NCBI GenBank assembly: GCA_037042915.1
Contig: CM073198.1
Span: 1,860,001-1,924,000, forward strand
Source: Auricularia sp. M13
Taxonomy: Eukaryota; Basidiomycota; Agaricomycetes; Auriculariales; Auriculariaceae
Direction: 5' to 3'
DNA length: 64,000 nucleotides
Shown here piece by piece: positions 31,985 through 42,883 of the stretch; position 1 is the stretch's first letter; each line of letters opens with the position of its first letter. A program made the position numbers and the translations under genes. The notes beneath the pieces were generated by a model. The model saw only the letters and a list, made by a program, of their open reading frames with translations, was not told the DNA's origin and did no database searches.

Positions 31985-32655
31985 GGACTAAGCGTTGAAC
32001 GTTGGCGAGTACTGATCTGAGGATGGTGGCGGATTCACGGCAAGCCCACGAGTAAATACCCTTTGCGCAGATCGTGCATCGTGCCCGGAACCGGGCGAAT
32101 CGCAGCCGCAGCCCAGTTTGGCCAAGCTACGTACGGAGAGCGGCTGGCCGGCCAGTCTTTGGTCAGCGCCCAACGCGTGAGTAAGCCGTCTGAGAAAGCC
32201 AGCGCTGCTGCTGCAACTTTGTGCGCGGTCAGATCGGCGGCCGCGGGAGCATGTGGCACCTGTGCCGCGGCTCATCGCCTTGGAGCCGTCGGCTATATCA
32301 ACGCCGGCGACGGCTCTAATGGTATTAGGTGCGGGATTCGCCTGGTATCACCTCAGCGACAAGAAGCTGCGCTTTCCCCGCAGAAGGCATACCCCAGTGG
32401 CTGTCAAAGGTAGAGTGATGGAAACTGAGATATAGTACTGGGAGGTATAAGAACCTGGGGAGGAATAAATAGGGTTTGAAATGCAGGACATCGCCTGCTG
32501 ACTTGTCGGTCTTTCGGAGCTGTTTCTCACTGCACGGTCACGTTTTCAGGGTAGAAAGAAAAACAATTCCTATACACAACTATGAACTAACGATACAAGT
32601 GTGATGCGTGGCCCAATGAGTCGGTGATCATGACAGTGAACGAACAACGGTGCCT
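31985..32655. other. Intergenic region between SDR and Hsp20-B
   Basis: About 670 bp. A 74-codon minus-strand frame (32035-32259) and a 60-codon plus-strand frame (32253-32435) with a short hydrophobic stretch exist, but neither has supporting motifs. It should hold the SDR promoter. Confidence 0.45.
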
Positions 32656-33171
32656 TTAGTTGACGGTAATGCGCTTCGCCTCCTGCTCCGGCGTGGACTT
32701 GGGGAACGTCACAGTCAGCACGCCATCGTTCAGCGAAGCCGAGACGCTCTCGGGCTTCGCGCCCTGTGGGAGCGGCAGGACGCGCGAGAAGCGACCCGAG
32801 CGGCGCTCGCGCACGACCCAGCCGTCCTTGTTCTCCTCAGAGGACGACTTGACCTCTCCGGAGACGGTGAGACGGCCGTTGTGCACGTCGATCGCGATGT
32901 CCTCCTTCTTCAGGCCCGGGAGCTCGAACGTCGCGGTCACGAGGTTCTTCTCCTTGTCTTCGTGGAGGTCCATCCTGCAGAGGAGTCAGCACCCCAGGTC
33001 CGACAACTGAGGAGGAGATGCTGTAACGTACCTTGGCCTGAAGCCTTGGGACGCAGTATCGTTAGACCCGTCGCCGACGCGGCCAACTGGGAGGTTGCCG
33101 TTGAACACGTCATTGAAGGCGCGCTCGAAGTCGGCGAACGGGCTGGAAGTCGCGGTCCAGAAAAGCGACAT
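32656..33171 (-). CDS. HSP20: Small heat-shock protein Hsp20, copy B
   Basis: Exons 33171-33032 and 32974-32656, with a 57-nt intron at the same place as in copies A and C, give 152 aa. The alpha-crystallin domain reads identically to copy A (for example GLKKEDIAIDVHNGRLTVSG and SLNDGVLTVTFPK), while silent sites and intron bases differ slightly. This suggests recent duplication or gene conversion under protein-level constraint. It is divergent to the intact TPK gene, with 369 bp between start codons. Confidence 0.95.
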
Positions 33172-33263
33172 TGTGAGGAATGCGAGTGAAGATGAGAACG
33201 CTTTGAGAACTTGAAGTGATACTTGGGTATATGTCTGAAGAGCTGGTCATGGCAGAGACGGCC

Positions 33264-33336
33264 TTTATATACCCTGGGGGAAGGGAATGTCTGGACAAGT
33301 CGAGAACACGGCGGAAGCGCCCGAACATTCGCGAAC
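33264..33336 (-). promoter_or_regulatory. Hsp20-B promoter: heat-shock element and TATA
   Basis: A TATA-like GTATATAAA lies at 33264-33272 and a heat-shock element (GAACATTCGCGAA, three alternating units) at 33322-33336. Spacing to the ATG matches copy A. The interval is shared with the divergent TPK gene. Confidence 0.7.
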
Positions 33337-33540
33337 TTTACTCTTCACATGAGACATGCTCGCCTGGCCCTCAGCGGAGTACATATCCTACGAATATTCC
33401 TGAATACTTAGTCCGTCGTCATCATAGTTACCAGTGTCCCACGCACTTTGCGTGCCTTTGTGATTCTGAACCCGACCGATGGCGCACTCATCCGCCACCG
33501 CGCAAGCGCCCGTCGTCCGCTGTCACCATCGCCGTCGGTC

Positions 33541-34290
33541 ATGGCGGCCCCAGACACCCTGCAGCATTGGCGCCCCTCGTTCCTCCTGGAAGACGGCCAA
33601 GCCTCAGCCGCAACGCGCGCTCTGATCCTGCTGAACCAGCCCTTCTCGCGCGAGCTGCTCACGCGTCTCTGGCCCGCAGCGTCCTGGCGCGCCTGCGCCG
33701 ACGGCGGCGCCAACAGGCTGCACGACCTCGCGCGCACGCTCCCCAACGGCCTGGACACCTACACGCCCGACATCATACGCGGCGACCTGGACTCGCTGCG
33801 CCCCGACGTCCAGGCAGTGTGGGCGGCGCGCGGCGTGTCCGTGCAGCGCGACGATGACCAGGACTCGACGGACCTGATGAAGTGCCTCGCCGTCGTCCCG
33901 GTGCACATTACCGAGGTCGTCCTGATCGGCGGGCTCAGCGGCCGGCTCGACCAGACCGTGCACGTCCTCGCGCTGCTGCACCGGTTGCGGCACGAGGCGC
34001 CCCAGCGCCGCTTCTTCGCGATTACGGACGACTCGCTTGGATGGGTGCTCGATAGCGGCGACCATGAGATATCGCTCCCCTGGCCGGAGGGGCCGCTGGG
34101 GCCCACGTGTGGCATCTTGCCTGTTGGCGTTGCGGAGACTGTCCTGACGACTGAGGGCCTCAAGTGGAATCTCACTCACAGACCGTCGAGCTTCGATGGT
34201 ATGGTGTCTACGTCCAACCACCTCGCCTCTGGGACGGTGCGTGTGCGCACAAGCGCACCAGTTTGGTGGACAGTAGAGGTACGCTTATGA
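33541..34290 (+). CDS. THI80: Thiamine pyrophosphokinase
   Basis: Intronless frame of 249 aa. The enzyme transfers diphosphate from ATP to thiamine to make the cofactor TPP. Family motifs in order are RALILLNQPF, ACADGGANRLHD, DIIRGDLDSLRP (metal/diphosphate site), QDSTDLMKCL (DxxD-type), LIGGLSGRLDQTVHVL (thiamine site), FAITDDSLGWVL, CGILPVG and the C-terminal GLKWNL plus STSNHL. All key residues look present. The ATG at 33541 was chosen over the one at 33448 because the family starts near there and the duplicated remnant at 30332 has the same ATG. Length fits fungal TPKs of about 250-320 aa. Confidence 0.93.
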   Translation: MAAPDTLQHWRPSFLLEDGQASAATRALILLNQPFSRELLTRLWPAASWRACADGGANRLHDLARTLPNGLDTYTPDIIRGDLDSLRPDVQAVWAARGVSVQRDDDQDSTDLMKCLAVVPVHITEVVLIGGLSGRLDQTVHVLALLHRLRHEAPQRRFFAITDDSLGWVLDSGDHEISLPWPEGPLGPTCGILPVGVAETVLTTEGLKWNLTHRPSSFDGMVSTSNHLASGTVRVRTSAPVWWTVEVRL

Positions 34291-34428
34291 GCGAGATCGA
34301 TGCTTTGCAGGACAGAATAGAATGTTGTAATCTGGTCGGATTGTAGAGTTACATAGACATTACTATCATCTGTGATACTTAGCAAGACAGCACTACATCG
34401 TCTTCAGCCGCGTTTCAATCGTAATGCC

Positions 34429-35927
34429 TCAAGCACTCGCGGTGCGTAGCTTGTGCGCAAAATATATTCGTCTTGTCCACCGTCGTCTCCGCGTCATGGC
34501 GCCCTTCTGTTTCCAGTCCTCTAAAGGTTCAGCATGTGGGTCTTGCCATGCGTCGTTCGTATACACGAAACCCTCTGTGCACGATGTTAGCAACTCGACG
34601 AAAGGATCGCGTGGCGTTCCAGTACGGACCTCCATCTGCCCCGCATTCTACCCAGGTGCCCGCGTAGTCTGCGCGCCAGCTCTCTGTCTCGACAAACGAC
34701 CAACCTGGCTCGAGCGCGAACGTCAAGTGACTTCAGAGTAAATGAGCAAACAGCAGGCGAAACACCGGGATGGAGAAACTAAGGACGAACCTCAACGTGC
34801 CCTGTCCGTCGCCTTCGAGGCCGCCGCTCCATCCATCGCGCCCGCGCGTCCATGCCTTGCGCTCACCGGGGCGCATGACCTTGCCCCACGCGCCATGCTG
34901 CGCGTCCCAGCGCTCGTTCTCGTACAGCTCGACCGTCTCGAGCGGCGCGTTCCACACCTCCGGCGCGAGCCTGTCGTTGTCCGCGCCGCGCTGCACCATC
35001 ATACGCAGGCGCGCGAGCAGTGGCGTCTGGCTCTTCGCGAGCGCCGGGAGCATGGCCTGCACAACCGGGTGCGTCGCTCCAAACGGCGCGAGGCCCAGGA
35101 CGAGGAACGTCGGGCGCAGCGGGATGAGCGGCAGCACGGGCAGCGCGGCGGCGAAGGAGAGCACGAGGAGCAGCAGCAGCGGCGCGGTGTAGGGCGAGGC
35201 GTAGGTGAGCAGCGGCACGGCGGGCAGCGCGGCGTCGTAGGCGTCCGAGACGGCGCCCATGAGGTTCTGGATCGCCTGCAGGTTCGCGTACCAGCCCGCG
35301 GAGCCCTCCGCGTACGACTGCAGGTACGACGTCGGCGGCGGCGGCGGGACGTCGGGTTTCTTGGACGAGTACGTCTGCAGCAGCACGGCGATGAGCGCTG
35401 CGTGCGGGAGGAGCAGCACTAGCCGCGGGTAGTAGCCTGCATAAATATGCTATTGAGTGAGCTCAACGCCGCGCGCGATGAGCAGACGCACAGAGGAACG
35501 CGTAGCCCGCCATCCAGGCCGCAGTGTACACGTTGCCCTTGCGCCACATGACGATCTCCTCGACGCGGTCCTGGACCCAGAACACGGGCCCGCTGCGCGA
35601 CACGAAGCGCGTGAAGTTGACCGTCGTCGTCTGGATCGCCAGCGGCGTCCCGCTGCTCAGCAGCAGCGGAGCGGTGTCCGGCCCATTCTTGATGCGCGGC
35701 GCGGCGGGCGGCGCGGGGATGTTGACGCTCGCCGAGAGCAGCAGGCTCGCGAGGTTGAATGTCGGCTTCGACGCGCTGGGCGACAGCGGCGGCGCGGAGT
35801 ACGACGGCGGGCGCGGCAGGGGCACGGGCGCTGCTGTCGCTGCTGTGGAGGTGCTCGCGGTCGCCACAGGCGTCGCGCAGGCCGGCAGGTCGACGTACTC
35901 GAAGTGGTTATGGTTCATGACGCGCAC
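34429..35927 (-). CDS. Peroxisomal membrane peroxin, Pex24/Pex30 type (DysF domain)
   Basis: Four exons, 35927-35492, 35436-34791, 34730-34630 and 34574-34429, give 442 aa; all introns are 55-60 nt GT-AG. An Ala/Pro/Ser-rich N-terminus (about 1-100) is followed by VFWVQDRVEEIVMWRKGNVY and two membrane regions (YAFLCYYPRLVLLLPHAALI and the LLLLLVLSFAAALPVLPLIP stretch). The C-terminus carries a dysferlin-type fold: VELYENERWD, then EPGWSFVETESWR, GFVYTNDAWQDP and MTRRRRWTRRIYF. Pex28-32/Pex23-24 proteins have this layout. They sit in the ER/peroxisome membrane and control peroxisome number and size. Which paralogue this is cannot be told from sequence alone. Confidence 0.87.
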
Positions 35928-36312
35928 GCCGCCTCGGACAATCCCGCCGTGCTCTCAGCACATGAAATTTGAAGTTTGATCGTGTTGAGTCAAGCTGAAG
36001 CATGCCCATAGTTTTTTTTTTTTTCTCTCCAAGACAAATTATATTGCGCGTACGAAGCAGAATGCAGGCACGAGACTGCAGAGTACATCGCCGTCTCGAG
36101 CCCTTCTCCCGAACGAAAAACAGATCCAGCGAACAGGATCAGCGATGTGTGTGTGCGCAGGGTGAAATCCAAGTGGGAAGTGAGGGGGAGGGGAGGGGGA
36201 CCGAGAAGAAGAGCCAGCCAGCGATTCAAGCAATAATGATACAAAGCAGGGTATGCAGCAGCAAGTAAGACCGAACCTATCCACAATCACGACACGGGGA
36301 AACATGGAGGCA
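35928..36312. other. Intergenic: peroxin promoter and 3' flank of repeat protein
   Basis: About 385 bp with a 13-nt T run near 36011 and purine-rich tracts. The peroxin promoter and the 3' UTR of the minus-strand secreted protein must lie here. No gene seen. Confidence 0.5.
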
Positions 36313-39221
36313 TTACACGACGTTCTTGAAGTTGGTCGTGAAGCCGAGCGCCGCGTTGAACGCGTCAGCGGCCGCGCCGACCTTGCCGAGCGCGTCGGCG
36401 GCGGCCTTGCCCTGCCGGCACGCGACAACGGCGGGCGAGTCGTTCGTGAGGCCGCACTTGTTGATGAACTGCAGGCACACGAAGTCGGTGATCACGCCGC
36501 TGTTGAGCGCCGAGCCGTGCGGGAAGTCGGCCAGGTTGACGGCCTGGAACGAGTTCTCCTTGCGCCCGTCGAGCCCCGCGCCGAACTGGATCGTCGGGTT
36601 CGAGCACGAGCCAAAGGAGAGCGCGCCGCCGGTGCCGGCGCTCGCGTTGCCGTTGTTGCCAGTGGCGGGCGCGGCGGCACCGGCGTTATCGAGCGCGGCG
36701 AAGTTGGTCGTGAAGCCGAGCGCCTTGTTGAAGAAATCAGCCGAGGCGCCGGTCTTGCCGAGCGACTTCGCGTCAGCCTGGGCCTGGCGGCAGACGTTGA
36801 CAACGTTGTCGCCGTTCTTGAAGCCGCAGCGGTTAACGAGGGTGTCGCACTGGAACTGGTAGATGATGTCCGGGTTCAGCGCGCTCTGCATAAAGCAATG
36901 TCAGCACGACGCTTCAAAGCGAACGAACAGAACGACAACGCACGCCGTGGTTGAAGTCCTGAAGGTTGTTCGGGAGGAACGAGAACTCGGTAGCCTTGCG
37001 TCCATCGAGACCAGCACCGAACTTCACGGACGGGTCGGAGCAAGTGCCGAAGGAAAGCGCGCCGCCAGTGGTGCCTGCGTTGTTGCCAGTGTTGCCAGTG
37101 CCAGTGTTAGCGTTGTTGCCGGTGTTTCCAGTAGCGGGCGCGGCGGCACCAGCGTTGTCAAGAGCGGCAAAGTTCGTCGTGAAGCCGAGCGCCTTGTTGA
37201 AGAAGTCAGCCGAGGCGCCAGTCTTGCCGAGGGGCTGAGCATCAGCCTGGGCCTGACGGCAGATGTTCACAACGTTGTCGCCGTTCTTGAAGCCGCAGCG
37301 GTTGACAAGGGTGTCGCATGTGAACTGGTAGATGATGTCCGGGTTCAGAGCGCTCTGGATGTCGCGAAACCTGATCAGTACCAGCACAAATACTATTGGA
37401 TGGAAGGCAGCAACGTACGCCGTGGTTGAAGTCCTGAAGGTTGTTCGGGAGGAACGAGAACTCCGTGGCCTTGCGTCCATCGAAACCGGGGCCGAACTTG
37501 ACGGACGGGTCGCTGCAGGTGCCGAAGGAAAGGGCGCCACCAGTGTTGCCGGCGTTGCTGCCAGTGTTGCCAGTGTTACCAGCGTCGGGCGCGGCGGCAC
37601 CACCGTTGTCGAGGGCCGCGAAGTTGGTCGAGAAGCCCAGGGCAGCGTTGAAGAAGTCGGCCGAGGCGCCGGTCTTGCCGAGGGACCTGGCGTCAGCCTG
37701 CGCCTGACGGCAGATGTTGACGACGTTGTCGCCATTCTTGAAGCCGCAGCGGTTGACGAGGGTGTCGCACTGGAACTGGTAGATGATGTCCGGGTTCAAC
37801 GCGCTCTACAAATTGAAATTCGGCATCAGCATCTTTGACCTCGCAAAATGCATGAAAGAGAGGAACGCACGCCGTGGTTGAAGTCCTGCAGGTTGTTCGG
37901 CAGGAACGAGAACTCGGTGGCCTTGCGGCCGTCGAGCCCAGCGCCGAACTTGACGGACGGGTCGGTGCAAGAGCCGAAGTCGAGAGCGGCGCCGACAGTG
38001 GGCGCGGGCGCAGCGGGTGCGGTGGTCGTCGCGGCAGGCGGGTCGGCGACAGTGGTGCTAGCGGGCGGGGGCGCAGCGGCGCCACCGTCAACGGCGCAGG
38101 AGCCGACATTGGGGTTGTTCGAGCCCGAGCCGGTGCCTGCGTTGGCGTTGCCGCCGGTGTTGCCGTTGTTGGTTCCGCTGTTTCCGTTGTTGCCGTTGTT
38201 TCCACCGTTGTTGCCAGTGCTCACGCCAGCGACAGCCTACGCCACAAAAAAAAAACACCGAATGAGAATCCAATTCAAACGGCCAAGCCGGGAGTGGGAC
38301 AGTATCACTGCATACCTGACGGATCTCGTCCTCGGTTGCGTCGAAGACGATCAGGTTCTGCGAGATGATGCAGCCTTGGGCGTCGGTCGCATCGCTGTCA
38401 GCGCGGCAGCGCGTAAACGGTTAGACAGATGGTCTCCAGCAAGAGGGAACTGCAAGCGGGGACGCACTCGCACGTGTTGCCGGCACCAGTGTTGTCGTTG
38501 GGGTTGCCGGGCGCGAACGTGCCGGCCTTGAGCGCGTCGAGCGGGTCGCCGCCAATGGCCGCGATCTGGCGGGCGAGCTCGAGCGTGATGGCCTTGTTCG
38601 TCGCGGCCGCGCCATCAGACGCCGGATCCTGCGAGTGAGTGGGCGGAACAATTCAGTACAACCATAGCGCATAATCATTGTACAGTACAGACCTGGTGCT
38701 GGGTGAGAGCGGCAATCTCGGGGTTGACGGGCGTGAAGGACGTGCAGAGGACGGACTTGACGCCGACGCCGCCCGTGTTGCGCTCGAGCGCGCGGAAGAT
38801 GAGCGCGTTCGTCATGCCCTCGACGGAGCCCTCGGCCTTGGCGTTGGTGAACGCCCGATCGGCGACGCCGGTCTGCAGGCAGTCCGGGTCCTATAGGCGT
38901 TCAGGATACGTGCGCTCAGGGGGATGAGCACGGCATGACCTACCGCGAAGCTGCCGAGGCCCTGAGACGCCGCGGCGTTGCCCAGCAAGGCGAAGACGGC
39001 GTCGATGATGCCGTCCGGGTTGTTCTTCTTGAGAAACTCGTTCACAATGCGCAGCTGCGCCTCGTGACTGTGCTCTGTGCCCGACAAGTGTGAGATTCTT
39101 TTTTACAAGGGGGTACAATACGGAGGCTCTCACCTTGGGGAACCTCACGCTTGATCGGTGCCGCGGCAACCAGGCCGAGCGTGGCGAGCGCGAAAACTGC
39201 AGAGCGTCTGGAGTGGACCAT
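36313..39221 (-). CDS. Secreted protein with tandemly duplicated exons
   Basis: Nine exons: 39221-39134, 39074-38944, 38890-38693, 38628-38468, 38394-38316, 38236-37871, 37805-37419, 37354-36944 and 36885-36313; 797 aa. A signal peptide, MVHSRRSAVFALATLGLVAA, is followed by a dibasic KR. The N-terminal domain has DPDCLQTGVADRAFTNAKA and NPEIAALTQHQDPAS and resembles an extracellular family widespread in wood-rot fungi, function unknown to me. A Gly/Asn/Pro-rich linker leads to repeats built of ALNPDIIYQF, CDTLVNRCGFKNGDNVVN, LGKTGASADFFN, SFGTCSDPSVKFG and NNLQDFNHG. Two exons each hold one repeat. The last holds one and a half plus a diverged copy (KCGLTNDSPAVVACRQG). The repeats carry paired cysteines, suggesting disulphide-stabilised modules at the cell surface. 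Confidence 0.85.
36944..37805 (-). repeat. In-frame tandem exon repeats
   Basis: Exons 37805-37419 (129 codons) and 37354-36944 (137 codons) are near-copies of each other and of the first part of the last exon (36885-36313). All these boundaries are phase 0, always after the GGC of FNHG and before AGC GCG/GCT CTG/TTG. An exon of this kind can be duplicated without changing frame. The linker lengths (TGN/AGN runs) differ between copies. Confidence 0.85.
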
Positions 39222-39568
39222 TGTTGGTTTCAGAAAATCGACTGGTCGGGGGTTCTTCGCGGAAGAAAGGGAGCGTAAGGAATGAACTGTGGACGTGCGC
39301 CTGCGATTATCGTGTCCTCGAAGCGAAAGAGAAATGAAGTGGAAACCTGTTCGACAGGTGGGAGGAAGGGCTCTGTGGAGAGAGAGGGTGGTTTGGTGGA
39401 CAAGAGAAAATCCTTCGGAGCGCGAAGCTTCATCAGATTTATACCTCGCCGGCCCTCGCGCGTGCGCACATGACGACGGCCCGTTGCCAGGTCCCAGGGC
39501 CAGCACGTTCTAGTAACTAGTGTATTCAGTCGTTTCCTTGTCTACAAGAAGCGGTAATGCGGCCACAG
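39222..39568. promoter_or_regulatory. Promoter region of the secreted repeat protein
   Basis: About 350 bp upstream of the start at 39221. Reading on the minus strand, a TATA-like GAGGTATAAATCTG occurs near 39433-39446, a little over 210 bp before the ATG, leaving room for a leader. No other gene is visible. Confidence 0.45.
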
Positions 39569-40156
39569 TTACGATTTCGCCGAGGTTGCTCCTGCGGCCT
39601 TGCTCAGCGCGTGCAAGTCCTGCTCTGCATACAGCTCGCGTTAGCGCCCGAGGTTTTGTCGTGAGAAATTGAGGGACGCAACGGATGCCCCACACGTGGG
39701 CCTTGAGGTCGAGGTGCTCGAGCCGCAGGCCGTCCGTGGCTTTCTTGAGCTCAGCGCGCGCCCGGGCGTGCTCGTCTTTGGTGACCGACGACGCCGCGAG
39801 CGCCTTCAGCTCGGTCTCGACCGCTTCGATCCTGCGTATGTGCGACGACACCTGGACGCGCGAAAGAAAGAAAATGATGAGCATAAGCGCATACAATGTG
39901 CGCAATTTACCTTTTCCGTGTTGGCCTGCAGCTGCTCTATGCTCGCCTGCAGCGCGGCCGACGCGACCTTGTACTCTTCCAGCAGCTGGTAGGCCGCGAC
40001 GCCGGACGCGACGGAGAAGCCGGCGAGGAAGCCGATGATGCCGCCTCTGAAGCCGCCGATGGGCCGCTTCGCCGGGGCAGGCAGCGGCGCGCCCTCAGCC
40101 AGCGTGCGGCGGGTGGTGGCAAACGAGCGTCGGAGGAGGGTCGCTGCGAGCGACAT
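39569..40156 (-). CDS. Mitochondrial-type membrane protein with coiled coil
   Basis: Three exons, 40156-39911, 39851-39683 and 39624-39569, give 156 aa. The N-terminus MSLAATLLRRSFATTRRTLA is Arg/Ser-rich without acidic residues, as in mitochondrial presequences. A Gly-rich hydrophobic segment, GGIIGFLAGFSVASGVAAYQ (about 38-57), is a likely single membrane span. The remainder (EEYKVASAALQASIEQLQ, IRRIEAVETELKALAAS) is a coiled coil. The short last exon gives QQDLHALSKAAGATSAKS. The layout is that of a small inner-membrane protein anchored by one helix; I do not recognise a named family. It is divergent to the first, decayed POP1 copy. Confidence 0.75.
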
Positions 40157-40233
40157 GGCGCGTGCAGAGTGCTGTGGTCGTCTGTTTGGCCGACGCGCCT
40201 CGTCTCAGCCGGCAGCCTCAAACTCGCAATGGC

Positions 40234-40724
40234 AAACGCCAAACGCGCTCAACGTTCTCGAGAGCCCTGGACGCGAACTCGAGGACGCACGCAACATTGT
40301 GCACCCCGTCGCTCTAGCGTCTATGATCGATGTCGTCGAGGAGCGCGTGTGATACTCAATGATACTGCCTCTGAACCTATGAGCCTGCAATGAACGCGCC
40401 ATAGGCCGGGAGTCTCGATATCAACGCCATGAAGAGCGCGGTAATGCCACCCATCGCTTGTTCGAGGCATTGTCGCGGCATATGGGGCGTTGAGCTGCGA
40501 ACCCCAATGTTGGACAAATTCCCCAGTAATCGCAATACGATGCGTAGCCCGGGGTGCGTTCGCTGCTGACTGGCGCCGAACGAGAGAGCGGTCATTGACG
40601 GGATCTCCAGTACGGCGAGACTCATAAAGGGCCTACGAAACGAACTGCACAGAAGGGTCTTTCGAAGCGCGTCTGCAATACAGAGAAATATTTGCGAAGA
40701 CAGCGACAAGACATGGCTCGAAAC
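40234..40724 (+). pseudogene. Decayed POP1 copy 1 (exons 1-5)
   Basis: This region lines up with the intact POP1 gene from its ATG (ATGGCAAACGCCAAACGCGCT, compare 42884) through the LPRHMRRR and YGETKKP exons to the DKTWLET exon. The upstream sequence (TTTGG-CGACGCG..CTCAGCC) matches too. The frame is broken by indels and stops. The intron that separates LLRQ from DKTWLE in the real gene is absent here, while the intron before it is still recognisable. Confidence 0.75.
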
Positions 40725-41960
40725 GAGGTGTATGCGGCGTCGAGCTGCGAGCCCCCATGTTCAACGAATTCCAAAGTCATTGCGACTCTATGCGTAGCCA
40801 GAGGTGTGTCCGTGATCTGGTGCAGAGAGCTGCTATTAACTGTACATTAGCCAGTACGGCGAAGCTCAGAAGGCCAATAAACCAATTGAACAAAGAGGTG
40901 TCTCCAAGCGCAATACTAATATGGAATAATACTCGCACGGATAGCGTACGACTGCTCGCCGTTCACACAGAACTTAACTCATAAATAGACATTAGCAGGC
41001 GACAAGACACGGCTGGCGACCCACATCTGGCATGACAACATTCGAAGCTACCGTCCAGTGCGTCACGGACCTGATTAGCGACCCTCAACGCTAACTCGCC
41101 CAGGCCGGGAGGCACCAACGGCAAAATCTTTCCGGGCATCATGTTTGCGTGCCTGCACGACGCCGTCCCGGCGTTGTAATGGCTGGGTATTCCAAGCTGT
41201 ACAAATCGACATTCGCATCTTTGCAATACGCCCGTCTATTTCATGTCATCGTCGACGTGTTGTCAGTGAAGCACAGTGACACCGGCGAAAATGCGGCCTC
41301 CGTGGAGCCCGACGAGCTCAAAGGACATGACCTCGTCGTGCAGGTCGACCTACCGGCCCTGCGTTCCCTGCAGGACGCACTCGACCGCGTCTCTAGCGCC
41401 GCGAGCTCGAATGGTATGATACCGCGCGAGATAGGGCACATCGACCGCAAAGGGCCGCTCGCTCTGCGGTATTTTCGACTCACCGCGGACGCCGCGGCGG
41501 CCTTCAGCTCTTCGCGACCGGCGCCAGGACATGCGACGCTCTACGTCCCCGCAGCATTGCCTGCGCGGCCTCCTCGACCCTGCGACATTCCTTTGGCGAC
41601 CGGCGTCTGAGGAGGGCGCGACGCACACAGTGTGGCTGCGAGTGCATCCGGCCGCGCTTAGCGAGGCGAGGATCGGCCCCGGGCACGCGGCTGGGCGCGT
41701 CCTGCAGGGCGCGCACGTCCAGCAGGTCGAGATCACCGAGCTAGGCGACAAAATCGTGTACCTCCTTCCCGCCGGGCACAAGGGGAGCCCTGTTCTCGTC
41801 GGCACGCCTTGGCTGCACGACATGGCACAGGTGCGCGTGTTGTGCGGACGAAGTTACATACTAATTCTTGTTCTGACACATTGAACAACTTTGGAATGCC
41901 CTGTTAGACATCCCAATGTCGGGCGCTGTTCCGCTCAGTATATCCATGACTATCGGATCG
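40725..41960 (+). pseudogene. Decayed POP1 copy 2 (middle exons)
   Basis: Similarity restarts at the MRRRAASHD exon (compare about 43208) directly after copy 1. It continues through the DKTWLETHIWH exon, the long exon with TVWVRVHPAA (41640) and the start of the FWNALPDIP exon (compare 44159), ending near 41960. Part of the long exon still reads openly (VWLRVHPAALSEARIG) but frames change, and the exon order stops before the POPLD domain. Here the LLRQ/DKTW intron is still present. Confidence 0.75.
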
Positions 41961-42883
41961 GATGAAAGCGCTGGACGCGCTCGGACTACGAGGCGGAATT
42001 CACCTATGAATATCTGAGCGATCCCCCTTGCGCCAGTACCGTAGTGACCCCAGATCCGACCAATCTGACCGTTTCTCTACCTTCCCCTCAGACCCTCCTC
42101 TTCTTTTTCTGCAAGGCGAAATGAATCATATTTGAATATGCTTCTCAAATTTAATCAGATTTTTTGGAAGACGGGATGGCTTGCAATGTGGTGGGACGGG
42201 AAGCGGTTAAAAGCTCCGGCATGACGACCCGGCACATTGTAGGCTTTCATTTTGTCCATATTCCCCTCCAAATTGTCTCTCTGGACATAGAATATACTAC
42301 AATAAGTCACTCTGTGAGGTTATAAGGGAAGGGCTTTTCCAGGTGTCGAATTATCGAGCTTGCAAGCTTGGCCGGATCCATCGGCATAAAGCTTTCAGCT
42401 ATTGCCCTCGAGTAAGAGCTCATTTCCCCTCCATTGCACCACAGCTATACACAAAGTATATTAAGATCTTATTCTGTAAAATTTGGAAGGGAGGGAAGCG
42501 CTCCTTAGAGCAGGAGACGTGAAACTGTACAGTTTGGTCGCATCTAGGTAGCGAATGATGAATCCTTCGAAATGATCGTGCTTGCACTCGTCGTAGAAGT
42601 GTTTTCTAGTGTCTGATACTCACATGTGTCGGCCCTTCATCTGAAAACCAGTTGACTACACAATTCATCGCGGTCTCGTATGAAAGTTAGAAGTCCATAT
42701 CAAGAACTAACGAAGGGATACGGGCCAATATTGAGGCAGTATGCGTAACCAGTTATAATAATAATATTAAATATAATACTGTAGGTCTGTTGCACGACGT
42801 GGGCCGTCCTGTCGCGCTGTGGGCGCGTATTTGGTCGACGCGGCTCAGCCACTACCAGCCACCCCAATCATTTCGCCATCATA
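41961..42883. other. AT-richer intergenic region before POP1
   Basis: About 920 bp, more AT-rich than its surroundings (for example ATAATAATATTAAATATAATA near 42760), with no frame above about 50 codons that looks like protein. The last 90 bp resemble the region upstream of POP1 copy 1 and probably hold the POP1 promoter. Confidence 0.5.

Noticed and set aside
32035-32435. Short frames on both strands between SDR and Hsp20-B
   Set aside because: 60-75 codons only, mutually overlapping, with no motif; not enough to call a gene.
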